Shown one piece after another: positions 54,516 through 63,688 of a stretch of DNA of 64,000 nt (position 1 is the stretch's first letter; every line of letters starts with the position of its first letter). Source of the stretch: Azospirillum oryzae (GTDB lineage Bacteria > Pseudomonadota > Alphaproteobacteria > Azospirillales > Azospirillaceae); NCBI RefSeq assembly GCF_900177515.1, contig NZ_FXAK01000005.1:194501-258500 (forward strand), in the 5' to 3' direction. The notes below the pieces were generated by a model. The model searched no databases. It saw only the letters and a program-made list of their open reading frames with translations, and was not told the origin of the DNA. A program made the position numbers and the translations under genes.

Positions 54516-57413
54516 TCAGGTCCGGCCGAAGAGAAGGGCGGCGCCGCAGACCGCGCCGATGGCGAGGCTCCACTTGTCGCGGGCGGCGAACACCACCGGG
54601 TCGTCATGCATCAGCCCGCGGTGGGTCTGCAGCCACACCCGCCCGATCCAGAAGAGCAGAAGCGGGCAGATGATCCACAGCGCCTGCGGCTGGTCATAGA
54701 CGCGCCCGACCTCCGGACTGTTGATGTAGAGCGCCATCACCAGCACCGAGAGGAAGCCGGCCGACACGCCGATGGATTGCAGGACCGGCATGTCGGCGGT
54801 CACATAGCCGCGCCCCTCCGCCTGCTCCAGCCCGAGCTTATGCATGCTGTCCATTTCGGAATAGCGCTTCACCATGGCGAGGCTGAGGAACAGGAACATG
54901 GAGAAGGCCAGCAGCCAGAAGGACGGGACGATGGCCGTCGCGGTGGCGCCACCCAGCACGCGCAGCGAATAGAGCCCGGCCAGCAGCATCACGTCCCAGA
55001 TCACCCGGTTCTTGGCGAACAGGTTGTAGAACAGCGACGAGGCGGCGTAGGTCGCCAGCGCCGCCAGGAACAGCGGCGGCAGGGCCACCAGCGACAGGAC
55101 GAGGCTGGCCAGCAGCAGGCCGGGGATCAGCGTCAGGCCGAGGTCGAGCGGCAAGTCGCCGGCGGCGAAGGGGCGGCGGCGCTTGCGCGGGTGGCGGCGG
55201 TCGGCCGGCAGGTCGAGCAGGTCGTTCAGCACATAGATGCTCGACGCGCACAGCCCGAAGGCGAGGAAGGCCGCCGCCGCCTGCAGCGTCGGGCCGACCT
55301 CGCCCAGCTTCTGGCCGGCCAGCAGAGGCACGAAGACAAGCAGGTTCTTCAGCCACTGGTGCAGACGCAGCGCCTTGATCATCAGCAGCAGGCGCGGACG
55401 GCGCGGCGTGGTGATCGCCTCCAGCGGGCAGAGGGTGGCGGCATGGCGCAGCACGGCGGCCGGCGCATCCACCGCGATGCCGCGGCGGGCACCGCGCCAG
55501 ATCGCATAATCGGCCTCGTCGTTGCCCATATAGTCGAAGACGCCGGACGGCACCTGCGCGCGGATCGCCTCGTACTTGCGCTCGCTCTTCAGGTTCACGC
55601 CGTCGTTGCTGGCCAGCACCTGATCGAACAGGCCGAGATGGCGGGCAATGGCGTCGGCATAGCGGTGGTGGGCGGCGGTGGCCAGCACCAGCCGGCGCCC
55701 GCGCTTGCGCTCGGCCGCCAGCCGCTCCAGGACGGCGGGGTTGTAGACGAGGCCGGCCGGGTCGATGTCGACGCGCCGGGCCAGTTCCGCCTTCAGCCGC
55801 GCCTTGCCGCCGGCCAGCCAGACCGGCACGAGCAGCGCCGCCCAGGGTTGGGCCTTGATCAGACCGAACAGCGATTCATAGAGAAGGTCGGTCTTCAGCA
55901 GCGTGCCGTCGAGATCGACGAACAGCGGCGGTTCCTCCGCGGCGGGCGGCGGGACCGGCCTTTCGGCCGCGGCGGCGCGGGGAAGCGCCACGGTGGTCGC
56001 GGTCAGGCCGGGAGCGCCCGCATGCGGTGCGTGGTCCCTGCGGTCGCCGGCCTCCGCCCCGCCCCAGACCAGGGTGGCGCGGTCGTGCCGGCCGGCCAGC
56101 ACGACCGTCAGCCCCAGTAGCATCAGGGTGGCGAAGAACAGGTAGGATTGCAGGACGTTCAGCGCGGTGTCGGCCAGCGCGTTGACCGGCCAGAACAGCA
56201 GGTTGCCGGCCAGGAAATAGGCAGCGGCCAGCAGCGCCGCCGCTCCGGCCGGACGCCGCAGGCCGGGCTCCAGCAGGATCAGGAAGGCCAGCGCGAAGGC
56301 CGGCAGCAGGATGCCGTAATGATGCACCCAGGCGACCGGCGAGCCGACGGTGAAGCAGATGCCGGCGACGACGAAGGGCAGGATCCGCTCGGCCCCGCGG
56401 TCGCGCCGGCGCCACAGCAGGCCGAGGGCGACGAAGGCGAGGCCGGAAATCTGGGTGGCGATGTGGACCGCCGGATGGTAGGGAGCGAAGGCCTCCGCCG
56501 ACCAGTCGAGGTTGTTGCCGTTGTGCAGCAGGCGGTTGACCAGCCCGTTGACGGTCTGGTTGACGTGATAGCTCTCGCCATGGCGGCCGATGAACAGCAG
56601 CACGTCGAGGTAATCGATCATCGGGGCGAAGCCGTAGAACAGGGTCGCCAGCGCAACGCCCGGCACCACCACGGCCGCCCAGCCCGCCGCCATCCGCCAG
56701 TCGGCGCGCAGGACCGCCCAGACGAGAAACAGCGACATCTGCGGCTTCATCAGCGTCGATGCGCCGAGGAGGGCGCCGCACAGGGCCCGCCGGTCCCGCA
56801 ACAGGGCGATGCAGGCGAAGACGAAGGCGGCGTTCAGCCAGACCTGCACCTGCCCCAGCGAGAAGGCCTTCAGCACCGGGTAGAAACACAGGGTGGCGAC
56901 GAAGCCGAAACCGCCGAGCAGCACCTGGGTCATGCGGTCATCGCGGGCACCCGGCACCCGCAACCGGGCGGCCATCTCCAGCACCAGGATCGCCATGCCG
57001 GCCGCGGTCGCCAGCACGAACAGCAGGTTGACCCGCTCGAATGCCACGAGGTTCAGCACCCCCAGCGCCTTCATCGCCTCCAGCGGCAGCAGCGAGGTCA
57101 CCGGATATTGGAACTTGATGTGCTGCTGGAAGAACACCCCCTCATAGACATTCTCGCCGGGCCGCTCGTGCAGCCAGTTGAGCGCCGCGATCATCGGATC
57201 CCAGCTGTCGACCGGAATCAGGTCCTGGTTTTCCAGCACGAACAGGTTCTGGATGTCGGTCAGGTTGCTGGCATGGCCGCCGCGGTGCAGAGCCAGCCCG
57301 AGCAGCCCCGTCGTCAGCACGATGAACAACGACGCCAGGATGATGCTGCGCTGGACCCAGCCAACGCTGTGGAGGCCGGTCCGAAGGGACGGGATCGCTG
57401 GTTGCATGCTCAT
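54516..57413 (-). CDS. Three-domain fusion: GT87-like glycosyltransferase, HAD phosphatase, UbiA-type prenyltransferase
   Basis: 965 residues in one frame. Residues ~1-460: a polytopic GT87/DUF2029-like glycosyltransferase (GT-C type; many helices, FGFVATLCFYPVLKAFSLGQ and LMKPQMSLFLVWAVLRADWR). ~494-660: a HAD phosphatase (FVDLDGTLLKTDLLYESLF; YMGNDEADYAIWRGAR). ~673-965: a UbiA-family prenyltransferase with the Asp-rich motif NDLLDLPADRRHPRKRRRP, as in decaprenylphosphoryl-5-phosphoribose synthase, and NLFAKNRVIWDVMLLAG. HAD-UbiA fusions are known in bacteria; with the GT87 part the chain could make polyprenyl-P-phosphoribose, dephosphorylate it and use the product as sugar donor. Start ATG 57413 (or 57407). 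The acceptor and exact sugar are unknown. Confidence 0.85.
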   Translation of the reverse strand: MSMQPAIPSLRTGLHSVGWVQRSIILASLFIVLTTGLLGLALHRGGHASNLTDIQNLFVLENQDLIPVDSWDPMIAALNWLHERPGENVYEGVFFQQHIKFQYPVTSLLPLEAMKALGVLNLVAFERVNLLFVLATAAGMAILVLEMAARLRVPGARDDRMTQVLLGGFGFVATLCFYPVLKAFSLGQVQVWLNAAFVFACIALLRDRRALCGALLGASTLMKPQMSLFLVWAVLRADWRMAAGWAAVVVPGVALATLFYGFAPMIDYLDVLLFIGRHGESYHVNQTVNGLVNRLLHNGNNLDWSAEAFAPYHPAVHIATQISGLAFVALGLLWRRRDRGAERILPFVVAGICFTVGSPVAWVHHYGILLPAFALAFLILLEPGLRRPAGAAALLAAAYFLAGNLLFWPVNALADTALNVLQSYLFFATLMLLGLTVVLAGRHDRATLVWGGAEAGDRRDHAPHAGAPGLTATTVALPRAAAAERPVPPPAAEEPPLFVDLDGTLLKTDLLYESLFGLIKAQPWAALLVPVWLAGGKARLKAELARRVDIDPAGLVYNPAVLERLAAERKRGRRLVLATAAHHRYADAIARHLGLFDQVLASNDGVNLKSERKYEAIRAQVPSGVFDYMGNDEADYAIWRGARRGIAVDAPAAVLRHAATLCPLEAITTPRRPRLLLMIKALRLHQWLKNLLVFVPLLAGQKLGEVGPTLQAAAAFLAFGLCASSIYVLNDLLDLPADRRHPRKRRRPFAAGDLPLDLGLTLIPGLLLASLVLSLVALPPLFLAALATYAASSLFYNLFAKNRVIWDVMLLAGLYSLRVLGGATATAIVPSFWLLAFSMFLFLSLAMVKRYSEMDSMHKLGLEQAEGRGYVTADMPVLQSIGVSAGFLSVLVMALYINSPEVGRVYDQPQALWIICPLLLFWIGRVWLQTHRGLMHDDPVVFAARDKWSLAIGAVCGAALLFGRT

Positions 57414-57587
57414 GCTTGGCCATCCATCGGTTGCCCATCGATTGTGTGGAGACAGTGCCCGTGTGCCGGTCCGGCCGCTCGCCTGGATTATCCGAAAAGG
57501 CAATCGAAGGCGCAGGCCGGCGGCAGGGGTCGCCGTCTCCGCGAAAAACGGTTACGTGTGTTGACTATTTTCAAAGGAGATAACAAA

Positions 57588-57707
57588 GTGCAGCGATGCC
57601 GAAACGCCACGCGGCGCCCGCATCTCCTTCCACCTCCTCTGACCGGATCGAAAATACACTGCGGCTTTGCTTCGAAAGTCTTCGATTTCGTGTTCCGGCG
57701 GCCATAA
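57588..57707 (+). CDS. Possible small basic peptide, 39 aa
   Basis: A GTG start 8 bases after AAAGGAG opens a 39-codon frame (MQRCRNATRRPHLLPPPL onward, ending FDFVFRRP). It is basic and Pro-rich, with no recognised family. The ribosome binding site is the main argument; chance is a real alternative, because the site sits in an AT-richer patch. Confidence 0.2.
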   Translation: MQRCRNATRRPHLLPPPLTGSKIHCGFASKVFDFVFRRP

Positions 57708-57987
57708 GCGGATTAACGCCAGCTTTGAAATTTAAGGCTGTGCCGACACGGCCGGTCAGCGCGGTCGTGGCATGGGACGACGGCCGGCGATCGATTGGGG
57801 TGGGACTGCGGGCCGGTCGGAGTAGGACGGGCGGCGATTAACGCCACACGGCCGGATTTCGTGGCCGAACTTGCGAAATTCCGTGGCGGATCGGCGCACG
57901 AACGGGGTGTCGGCCAGCGCGATCCGCTGAGCGCCGGGCAAGCGCCGGACTGCCGGACCCCACGCAGGAATCGGGAACCAAATGCGT

Positions 57988-58022
57988 AAAAGGGCGGCCG
58001 ACGGATGTCTCCGCGGGCCGCC
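57988..58022 (-). terminator. Terminator of the puuA-like gene
   Basis: A 7-bp GGCGGCC/GGCCGCC stem (57993-57999 with 58016-58022) begins 24 bases beyond the stop at 58046. On the minus strand it is followed by CCTTTT (57988-57991 are A on the plus strand). Confidence 0.6.
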
Positions 58023-58045
58023 ACTTTGTTCGCCAACCTATGATT

Positions 58046-59389
58046 TCAGACGTTCAGCAGCAGGTTTTCCCGTTCCCACGAGCTGATGACGCGGTTGTAG
58101 GCCTCATATTCCGCCTCCTTCACGCAGGCGACGGCGTCGATGAAGCGTTCGCCGAGGATTTCCTTCAGCGGCTTGCACGCGTTGAACTTGGTCAGCGCCT
58201 CCGACTGGTGGCGCGGCAGGGTGAAGGCGAGACGGTAGGCGGAGCCCTTGATCGGGTCGTTCGGCTCCAGCCCCTGGATCATGCCGATATAGCCGCAGGC
58301 CAGCGACGCGGCGATGGCGAGATAGGGGTTGGCGTCGGCCCCGGCCACCCGGTTCTCCACCCGGCGGGCGTCGGGCTGGGAGACGGGGACGCGCAGGCCG
58401 GTGGTGCGGTTGTCGCGGCCCCAATGCACGTTGATCGGCGCGTCGGAATTGGGGACCAGCCGGCGGTAGCTGTTGACGTTGGGCGCCAGCAGCGGCATCG
58501 CATAGGGCAGGTATTTCTGCAGCCCGGCGATGTGCGACATGAACAGGGCGCTGTCGGTGCCGTCGGGGTTGGCGAACAGGTTGCGGCCGCTGTCGGTGTC
58601 CACCACCGATTGGTGAATGTGCATGGCGCTGCCGGGTTCGCCCTGCATCGGCTTCGCCATGAAGGTGGCGTAGACCTGATGGCGGATCGCCGCCTCGCGC
58701 GCCGTACGCTTGAACAGGAAGGCTTGGTCGGCCAGTTCCAGCGCGTCGCCGTGGTTGAAGTTGATCTCGATCTGGGCGGCGCCGGCCTCGTGGGTCAGCG
58801 TGTCGATGTCGATGTCCTGCTTCTCGCAGAAATCATAGACCGCCTCGAAGATCGGATCGAACTCGTTTACGGCGTCGATGCCGAAGGCCTGCCGCCCGCT
58901 TTCCATCCGGCCGTTGCGCCCGACCGGCGGTACCAGCGGATAGTCGGGGTCCTTGTTGACCTGGACCAGGAAGAATTCCAGCTCCGGCGCCACCAGCGGC
59001 TTCCAGCCGCGCTCCTCGTACAGCGACAGCACGCGCTTCAGGACATGGCGGGGCGAGACGTCGACCGGCTTGCCGTCGGCATAGACGCAGTCGGTGATGA
59101 CCTGGGCCGTCGGCTCGTTGTACCAGGGAACGAAGCGGATCGTGCGTTCGTCCGGGATCATGTAGATGTCGGAATTCTCGTCCGAGGTGATGTCCTCGTC
59201 ATCGGGGAATTCACCGGTCACGGTCTGGACGAAGATCGCCTCGGGCAGGCGCAGGCCACGGTCGCGCAGGATGCGGAGGAACTTCTCGGCGGGGACGATC
59301 TTTCCCCGCGCGATGCCCGACATGTCGGGCACCAGGCATTCGACTTCGGTAATGCGGTTTTTCTTGATGAAGTCTTCCATAAAACCCAT
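58046..59389 (-). CDS. puuA: Glutamine synthetase-family gamma-glutamylputrescine synthetase (PuuA-like)
   Basis: 447 residues of the glutamine synthetase superfamily. Metal and substrate residues are visible: APELEFFLV, GAAQIEINF, HIHQSV, the ...NVNSYRRLVP loop, and RVENRVAGADANPYLAIA near the C-terminus. The glnA-type tyrosine adenylation motif is absent, as in PuuA enzymes. PuuA joins putrescine to glutamate to start the gamma-glutamyl pathway. The neighbour, divergent at 59558, is a PuuB-like oxidase, and potFGHI lies 8 kb away, which supports the call; a related amine-glutamate ligase is the alternative. Start ATG 59389 or 59380. Confidence 0.88.
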   Translation of the reverse strand: MGFMEDFIKKNRITEVECLVPDMSGIARGKIVPAEKFLRILRDRGLRLPEAIFVQTVTGEFPDDEDITSDENSDIYMIPDERTIRFVPWYNEPTAQVITDCVYADGKPVDVSPRHVLKRVLSLYEERGWKPLVAPELEFFLVQVNKDPDYPLVPPVGRNGRMESGRQAFGIDAVNEFDPIFEAVYDFCEKQDIDIDTLTHEAGAAQIEINFNHGDALELADQAFLFKRTAREAAIRHQVYATFMAKPMQGEPGSAMHIHQSVVDTDSGRNLFANPDGTDSALFMSHIAGLQKYLPYAMPLLAPNVNSYRRLVPNSDAPINVHWGRDNRTTGLRVPVSQPDARRVENRVAGADANPYLAIAASLACGYIGMIQGLEPNDPIKGSAYRLAFTLPRHQSEALTKFNACKPLKEILGERFIDAVACVKEAEYEAYNRVISSWERENLLLNV

Positions 59390-59557
59390 GGGTATGGCGG
59401 ACCGCTCCGGGCGATGGGCAGCCCCCTCCGTGCTGTGAACGACAGCGACACTATGACGCCGTTCCGGCGGACCGCGCCAGAGGGTTCCGCATGATGCTTT
59501 GGTGAAACATCCGCCTTTCCGTTGACCTCCCCCATCGGCTGGGACTTAACTGCCGCC

Positions 59558-60838
59558 ATGCCGAAAGCCACATACCTGAACAGCTGGTACGCGGCCTCCG
59601 CCGCTCCCCGTGCCGACCGCCCGACCCTTGAAGGGGAGGTCGCCTGCGACGTCTGCATCGTCGGCGGCGGCTACACCGGCCTGACCGCGGCGCTGGAACT
59701 GGCGGAGCGCGGCTTCGACGTCGTCCTGCTGGAGGCAGAGCGCTGCGGCTGGGGGGCGTCGGGCCGCAACGGCGGGCAGATCATCACCGGCTACAACAAG
59801 CCGATGGCGGCCATCGAAGGCTGGATGGGCAAGGAGGATGCCCGCCGCCTGTGGGAGTTCGGCGAGGAGGCCAAGGCCCAGCTGACCGAGCGGGTGGAGC
59901 GCCACGCCATCGCCTGCGACCTGACCTGGGGCTTCGCCTATGCCGCGCTGAAGCCGCGCCACATGCAGGACGTGGCGGCGCTGGAACGCGAAATGCGCGA
60001 CGACTACGGCTATGGCCGGGTGCATCGGCTGGACCGCGCCGGCATCCGCGCCCATGTCGGCAGCGAGGCCTATATCGGCGGCCTGCTGGACGAGGGCAGC
60101 GGCCATCTGCACCCGCTGAACTACGCGCTTGGCCTCGCCCGCGCCGCCGATGCCGCCGGGGTGCGCATCTATGAGAACAGCCGCGTCCTCGCCATGGGCA
60201 GCGGTGCCGCGCCCTGGGTCCGCACCGAGCGCGGCCGGGTGAGGGCGAAGCACCTGATCCTCGCCGGCAACGCCTATCTCGGCGGGCTGGCTCCGGCGCT
60301 GGACCGCAAGATCATGCCGGTCGCCACCTACATGATCGCCACCGAACCGCTGGGTGAGGAACGGGCGCGCGCCCTGCTGCCGACCAACATCGCGGTGTCG
60401 GACATGAAGTTCTCGCTCGACTACTTCCGCCGCTCCGCCGACCACCGGCTGCTGTTCGGCGGCGGCGTCAGCTATTCGGGGGTGGACGCACCGGGGCTGA
60501 AACAGGCGATGCGGCTGAAGATGCTGGCGATTTATCCGGAGCTGAAGGACGTCCGCGTCGAGTATTTCTGGGGCGGGCGTGTCGCCATCACCATGAACCG
60601 CATGCCGCATCTTGGCCGGCTGTCGCCGACGACGCTGTACGCCCACGGCTATTCCGGCCATGGCGTGGCGCTGGCCGGCATGGCCGGGCGGCTGATGGCG
60701 GAAACGGTGAGCGGCACCGCCGGGCGGTTCGACGTGTTCGCCCGCATCCCCCACATGCCGTTCCCCGGCGGACGGCGATTCCGCACGCCGGCGCTGGTCC
60801 TCGCAATGATGTGGTTCCGTCTGCGCGATCTGCTGTAG
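59558..60838 (+). CDS. puuB: FAD-dependent gamma-glutamylputrescine oxidase (PuuB-like)
   Basis: 426 residues, DAO-type flavoprotein: an N-terminal NSWYAASA segment, the dinucleotide fold CIVGGGYTGLTAALELAERG with the Glu of LLEAER, GASGRNGGQIITGY, and the C-terminal FAD-contacting YSGHGVALAGMAGRLMAE. PuuB oxidises gamma-glutamylputrescine to the aldehyde with release of ammonia and peroxide. Start is the ATG at 59558 (MPKATYLNSWY) because family members begin there. It is divergent from the puuA-like gene (168 bases) and probably shares a regulator-binding region with it. PuuC and PuuD genes are not in the window. Confidence 0.9.
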   Translation: MPKATYLNSWYAASAAPRADRPTLEGEVACDVCIVGGGYTGLTAALELAERGFDVVLLEAERCGWGASGRNGGQIITGYNKPMAAIEGWMGKEDARRLWEFGEEAKAQLTERVERHAIACDLTWGFAYAALKPRHMQDVAALEREMRDDYGYGRVHRLDRAGIRAHVGSEAYIGGLLDEGSGHLHPLNYALGLARAADAAGVRIYENSRVLAMGSGAAPWVRTERGRVRAKHLILAGNAYLGGLAPALDRKIMPVATYMIATEPLGEERARALLPTNIAVSDMKFSLDYFRRSADHRLLFGGGVSYSGVDAPGLKQAMRLKMLAIYPELKDVRVEYFWGGRVAITMNRMPHLGRLSPTTLYAHGYSGHGVALAGMAGRLMAETVSGTAGRFDVFARIPHMPFPGGRRFRTPALVLAMMWFRLRDLL

Positions 60839-60893
60839 GCTGCGCAAGCAATCGACTGCCCCCTCCTCCGGCCTTTGAGTCCCCTCCCCGCCC

Positions 60894-61958
60894 ATGACCG
60901 ACACCTCCAGCAGCGACGAGACCACCGCCTCCTCGGAAGCCGTCCCGGAGACGGACACCAATCCGGACGCTGCTCCCGACTCCGGCATCGCCGAAAAGGC
61001 CGCCAAGGAGAATGTTCTGGTCCAGCCGATGCGGGACACGCATTTCGATTTCCAGCACAAGGTCTTCAGCCTGCCCGGCGCCTTCTTCTGCCAGGAGCCG
61101 AACAGCAAGGAACCGGTGCTGAACATCCTGCTGGGCGACCTGAAGGCGGCGCTGGCCTTCCCCACCCTGATGGAGTCCTTCCAGATCGAGGACGGCAGCC
61201 ACGACGCCCGCCTGCTGGAGATCATCGAACAGGGGCTGGCCTTCGTGAAGCAGATCCGGCCGGGCGAGGAAATTCCGGGCGAGCTGCTGGACGGCCGCGC
61301 CTCCTGGTCGGTGGAGGACAAGCACCGCATCATTGCCAAGGGCCGGCTGACCGTGCAGATCGTCTCCTCCTTCACCGGCAACGAGATCATCGTTTCCGAC
61401 CAGTCGGAACTGGAACAGCTGGTCGAGGATCCGCAGACCAAGGAGAAGATGAAGGCCGCTTTCGCCAAGATCGCCGAGCGGCTGAAGCTGACCACCAACG
61501 CCGAGCAGTATCTCACCGACCGCATCGACGATCTGGCGCAGGAACTGTCCTACATCGAGGCTCTGCGCGACCGCTTCAAGCACATCCGCCGCATCGATCA
61601 GGCGATGGCGAAGCTGGCCACCATCTACCGCACCGACCGGACCTTCTGCAGCGAGCTGAACCGCATGCAGGGGCTGATTCGCAAGCCGTTGCGCGAATAC
61701 GACATGATCTTCGACCAGGCCGACGCCCAGACCGGCGACATCGTCGGCGCATTGCGCAACTTCCACCCCACCATCCAGTTCATCCGCAAGATCCGCGACG
61801 ATCTGCGCGCCAAGCTGCTGGAATGGGAGGAGCTGCTGCAGGGCTGGGACGAGGTCACGATGGAACGCTCGCCGAAGGTGGAGGCGTTGCAGAAGCAGAC
61901 CTACCGGTTCCTGGCGAGCCGTTACATCGAAACGACGGTGTGGAAGCGGGGCAGTTGA
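60894..61958 (+). CDS. Hypothetical protein with coiled-coil middle, 354 aa
   Basis: A cytosolic protein with a disordered acidic N-terminus (~1-35, Thr/Ser/Glu-rich), then an alpha/beta-like part (DTHFDFQHKVFSLPGAFF, LNILLGDLKAALAFPTLMES) and an extended helical region (~170-340; KIAERLKLTTNAEQYLTDRI, RFKHIRRIDQAMAKLATI). No family is recognised and no catalytic motif is clear. It follows the puuB-like gene by 55 bases on the same strand and is closed by a strong bidirectional terminator. The gene looks real from length and start; the function is unknown. Confidence 0.75.
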   Translation: MTDTSSSDETTASSEAVPETDTNPDAAPDSGIAEKAAKENVLVQPMRDTHFDFQHKVFSLPGAFFCQEPNSKEPVLNILLGDLKAALAFPTLMESFQIEDGSHDARLLEIIEQGLAFVKQIRPGEEIPGELLDGRASWSVEDKHRIIAKGRLTVQIVSSFTGNEIIVSDQSELEQLVEDPQTKEKMKAAFAKIAERLKLTTNAEQYLTDRIDDLAQELSYIEALRDRFKHIRRIDQAMAKLATIYRTDRTFCSELNRMQGLIRKPLREYDMIFDQADAQTGDIVGALRNFHPTIQFIRKIRDDLRAKLLEWEELLQGWDEVTMERSPKVEALQKQTYRFLASRYIETTVWKRGS

Positions 61959-61976
61959 GTTCGGGCAGATAAACGA

Positions 61977-62006
61977 AAAGGGCGCCGCCAACCGGCGACG
62001 CCCTTT
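61977..62006. terminator. Bidirectional terminator
   Basis: AAAGGGCG (61977-61984) pairs with CGCCCTTT (61999-62006), with an inner CCG/CGG pairing. It lies between convergent genes (354-aa protein and RhlE) and gives a short U tract on either strand. Confidence 0.7.
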
Positions 62007-62027
62007 CGATCACGTCAAACGCAAGAC

Positions 62028-63395
62028 TTACCAGCTCTTCGCACGGGCCGCCGGCTTGCCGTTGCCATGGGCTTCACGGCGGGCATGGCCGTGGTCCGGG
62101 CGGGCGTCGCCGCGGTGGTTGTCGTTGCGGGCATAGTCCGGACGCGGACCGCGCGGGGCGTGCGGGCCCTTGGACTCGCCGTTGCGGTGCCACGGCTTGC
62201 CGCCGCCACCCGGACGGCCGTTGCGGCCGGCCGGACGGCCGGCGCCACCGGTGGTGAAGGGGCGCGTCGGCTCCAGGCCGGGCACCACATGCACCTCGAG
62301 GGTCGCCTTCGTGTAGCGCTCGATACGGACCAGGGTCTCGCGGTCGGCGCGGGCGGCGAAGGAGATCGCGACGCCCGAGGCACCGGCGCGGCCGGTGCGG
62401 CCGATGCGGTGGACATAGTCCTCCGCCGAGCGCGGCAGGTCGAAGTTGATGACGTGGGTGATGTCGCGCACGTCGATGCCGCGGGCGGCGACGTCGGTGG
62501 CGACCAGCAGGCGGACCTGGCCGGTGCGCAGACGCTGGAGCGTGCGGTTGCGCTTGGTCTGGTCCATGTCGCCGTGCAGGGCGGCGGCGGCATGGCCGGC
62601 GGCGCTCAGCTCCTCGGCCAGCGTGTCGGCATCACGCTTGGTGGCGGCGAAGATGATCGCCTTGCCGACCTCTTCCTGGGCGGCGAAATGCTGCAGCAGG
62701 CGGCGCTTGTGGTCCAGATCGTCGGCATGATGCAGACGCTGTTCCACGTTGATGGCGGTCGCCTGGCTCTCGACGGCCACGCGCTCCGGGTTGCGCAGCA
62801 GGTTGCCGGCCAGCTGCGCCATGCGGCGGTCCAGCGTGGCGGTGAACAGCAGGGTCTGGCGCGTCGGCGGGCAGCACTTGGCGATGGTCTCGACATCGTC
62901 GAGGAAGCCCATGTCCAGCATGCGGTCGGCCTCGTCGAGGATCAGCACCTCGACCTCGTCCAGCGCGATGCGGCGGCGGGCGACGTGGTCCAGCAGGCGG
63001 CCCGGGGTGGCGACGAGAACGTCGACCGGGCGCGACAGCAGGCGCAGCTGCTCGCGGTAGGGCATGCCGCCGACCACGTCCACGATGTTCAGCTTCATGA
63101 ACTTCGCGTATTTGCGGGCGGCGTCGGTGACCTGCTTGGCCAGCTCGCGGGTCGGGGCCAGAACCAGCACGCGCGGGGTGGCGGCGCCGTTCAGCGGCAG
63201 CTCGGCGGTGCGGGTCAGCGCCGGCAGCATGAAGGCGGCCGTCTTGCCGGTGCCGGTTTCGGCGGTGGCGAGGATGTCGCGGCCCTGCAGCGCCGGCGGA
63301 ATGGCGGCGAGCTGGACCGGGGTCGGGGTGGTGTATTCGAACGCCTCGAGGGCCTTCAGGACGAGCGGGTGCAGGCCGAGTTCGGAAAACGTCAA
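62028..63395 (-). CDS. rhlE: DEAD-box RNA helicase (RhlE-type)
   Basis: 455 residues. Q motif near the N-terminus (TFSELGLHPLVLKAL then TPVQ), Walker A AETGTGKT, PTRELAKQ, DEAD box LILDEADRMLD, motif III as TAT (LFTATLD), and C-terminal helicase motifs VATDVAARGIDV and HRIGRTGRAG. The last ~75 residues are a Gly/Arg/His-rich basic tail, typical of RhlE and useful for RNA binding. It unwinds RNA, often in ribosome assembly or mRNA decay. A long leader (~230 bases) from the predicted promoter at 63631-63659 would allow post-transcriptional control, as known for several DEAD-box genes. Confidence 0.93.
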   Translation of the reverse strand: MTFSELGLHPLVLKALEAFEYTTPTPVQLAAIPPALQGRDILATAETGTGKTAAFMLPALTRTAELPLNGAATPRVLVLAPTRELAKQVTDAARKYAKFMKLNIVDVVGGMPYREQLRLLSRPVDVLVATPGRLLDHVARRRIALDEVEVLILDEADRMLDMGFLDDVETIAKCCPPTRQTLLFTATLDRRMAQLAGNLLRNPERVAVESQATAINVEQRLHHADDLDHKRRLLQHFAAQEEVGKAIIFAATKRDADTLAEELSAAGHAAAALHGDMDQTKRNRTLQRLRTGQVRLLVATDVAARGIDVRDITHVINFDLPRSAEDYVHRIGRTGRAGASGVAISFAARADRETLVRIERYTKATLEVHVVPGLEPTRPFTTGGAGRPAGRNGRPGGGGKPWHRNGESKGPHAPRGPRPDYARNDNHRGDARPDHGHARREAHGNGKPAARAKSW

Positions 63396-63630
63396 GTCGT
63401 AACAACCTTCTCAAAGCAACACGGCACGGCCCCGCGCGCCCCGATGGCGGGCGTGGGACATACCGGCGGACTCGCCGGGAGGAGGTCGATAGAGGGAGAG
63501 GCGTCTATCCGATGCAGCGGCCAGAGCGTCCCCAGAACATCGGGACGTTAATCCCTGGGACGTTTGCCGTTGCGCAATCACAGCGCGTCTCGCTCAAGAG
63601 ACGCGCGAGCCTCCAGCGATCAAGACGCCC

Positions 63631-63659
63631 TACATAGGCTATTGCGCTGCACAAGACAA
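63631..63659 (-). promoter_or_regulatory. Predicted sigma-70 promoter of the helicase gene
   Basis: Minus strand TTGTCT (63654-63659), 17-base spacer, TATGTA (63631-63636), between the FliL-like gene and rhlE. It implies a transcript start near 63624 and a leader of about 230 bases, in which I see no obvious riboswitch. Confidence 0.4.
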
Positions 63660-63688
63660 GCCCCATCGCAGAACGAGCCCCGCGTGCA

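Larger units (their letters stand above)
57414..58045. other. Intergenic region between the fusion gene and puuA
   Basis: About 630 bases. It holds a terminator for the puuA-like gene (57988-58022) and a short plus-strand frame with a good ribosome binding site (57588-57707, listed). The stretch 57,545-57,740 is somewhat AT-richer. Other frames lack coding support. Confidence 0.4.
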
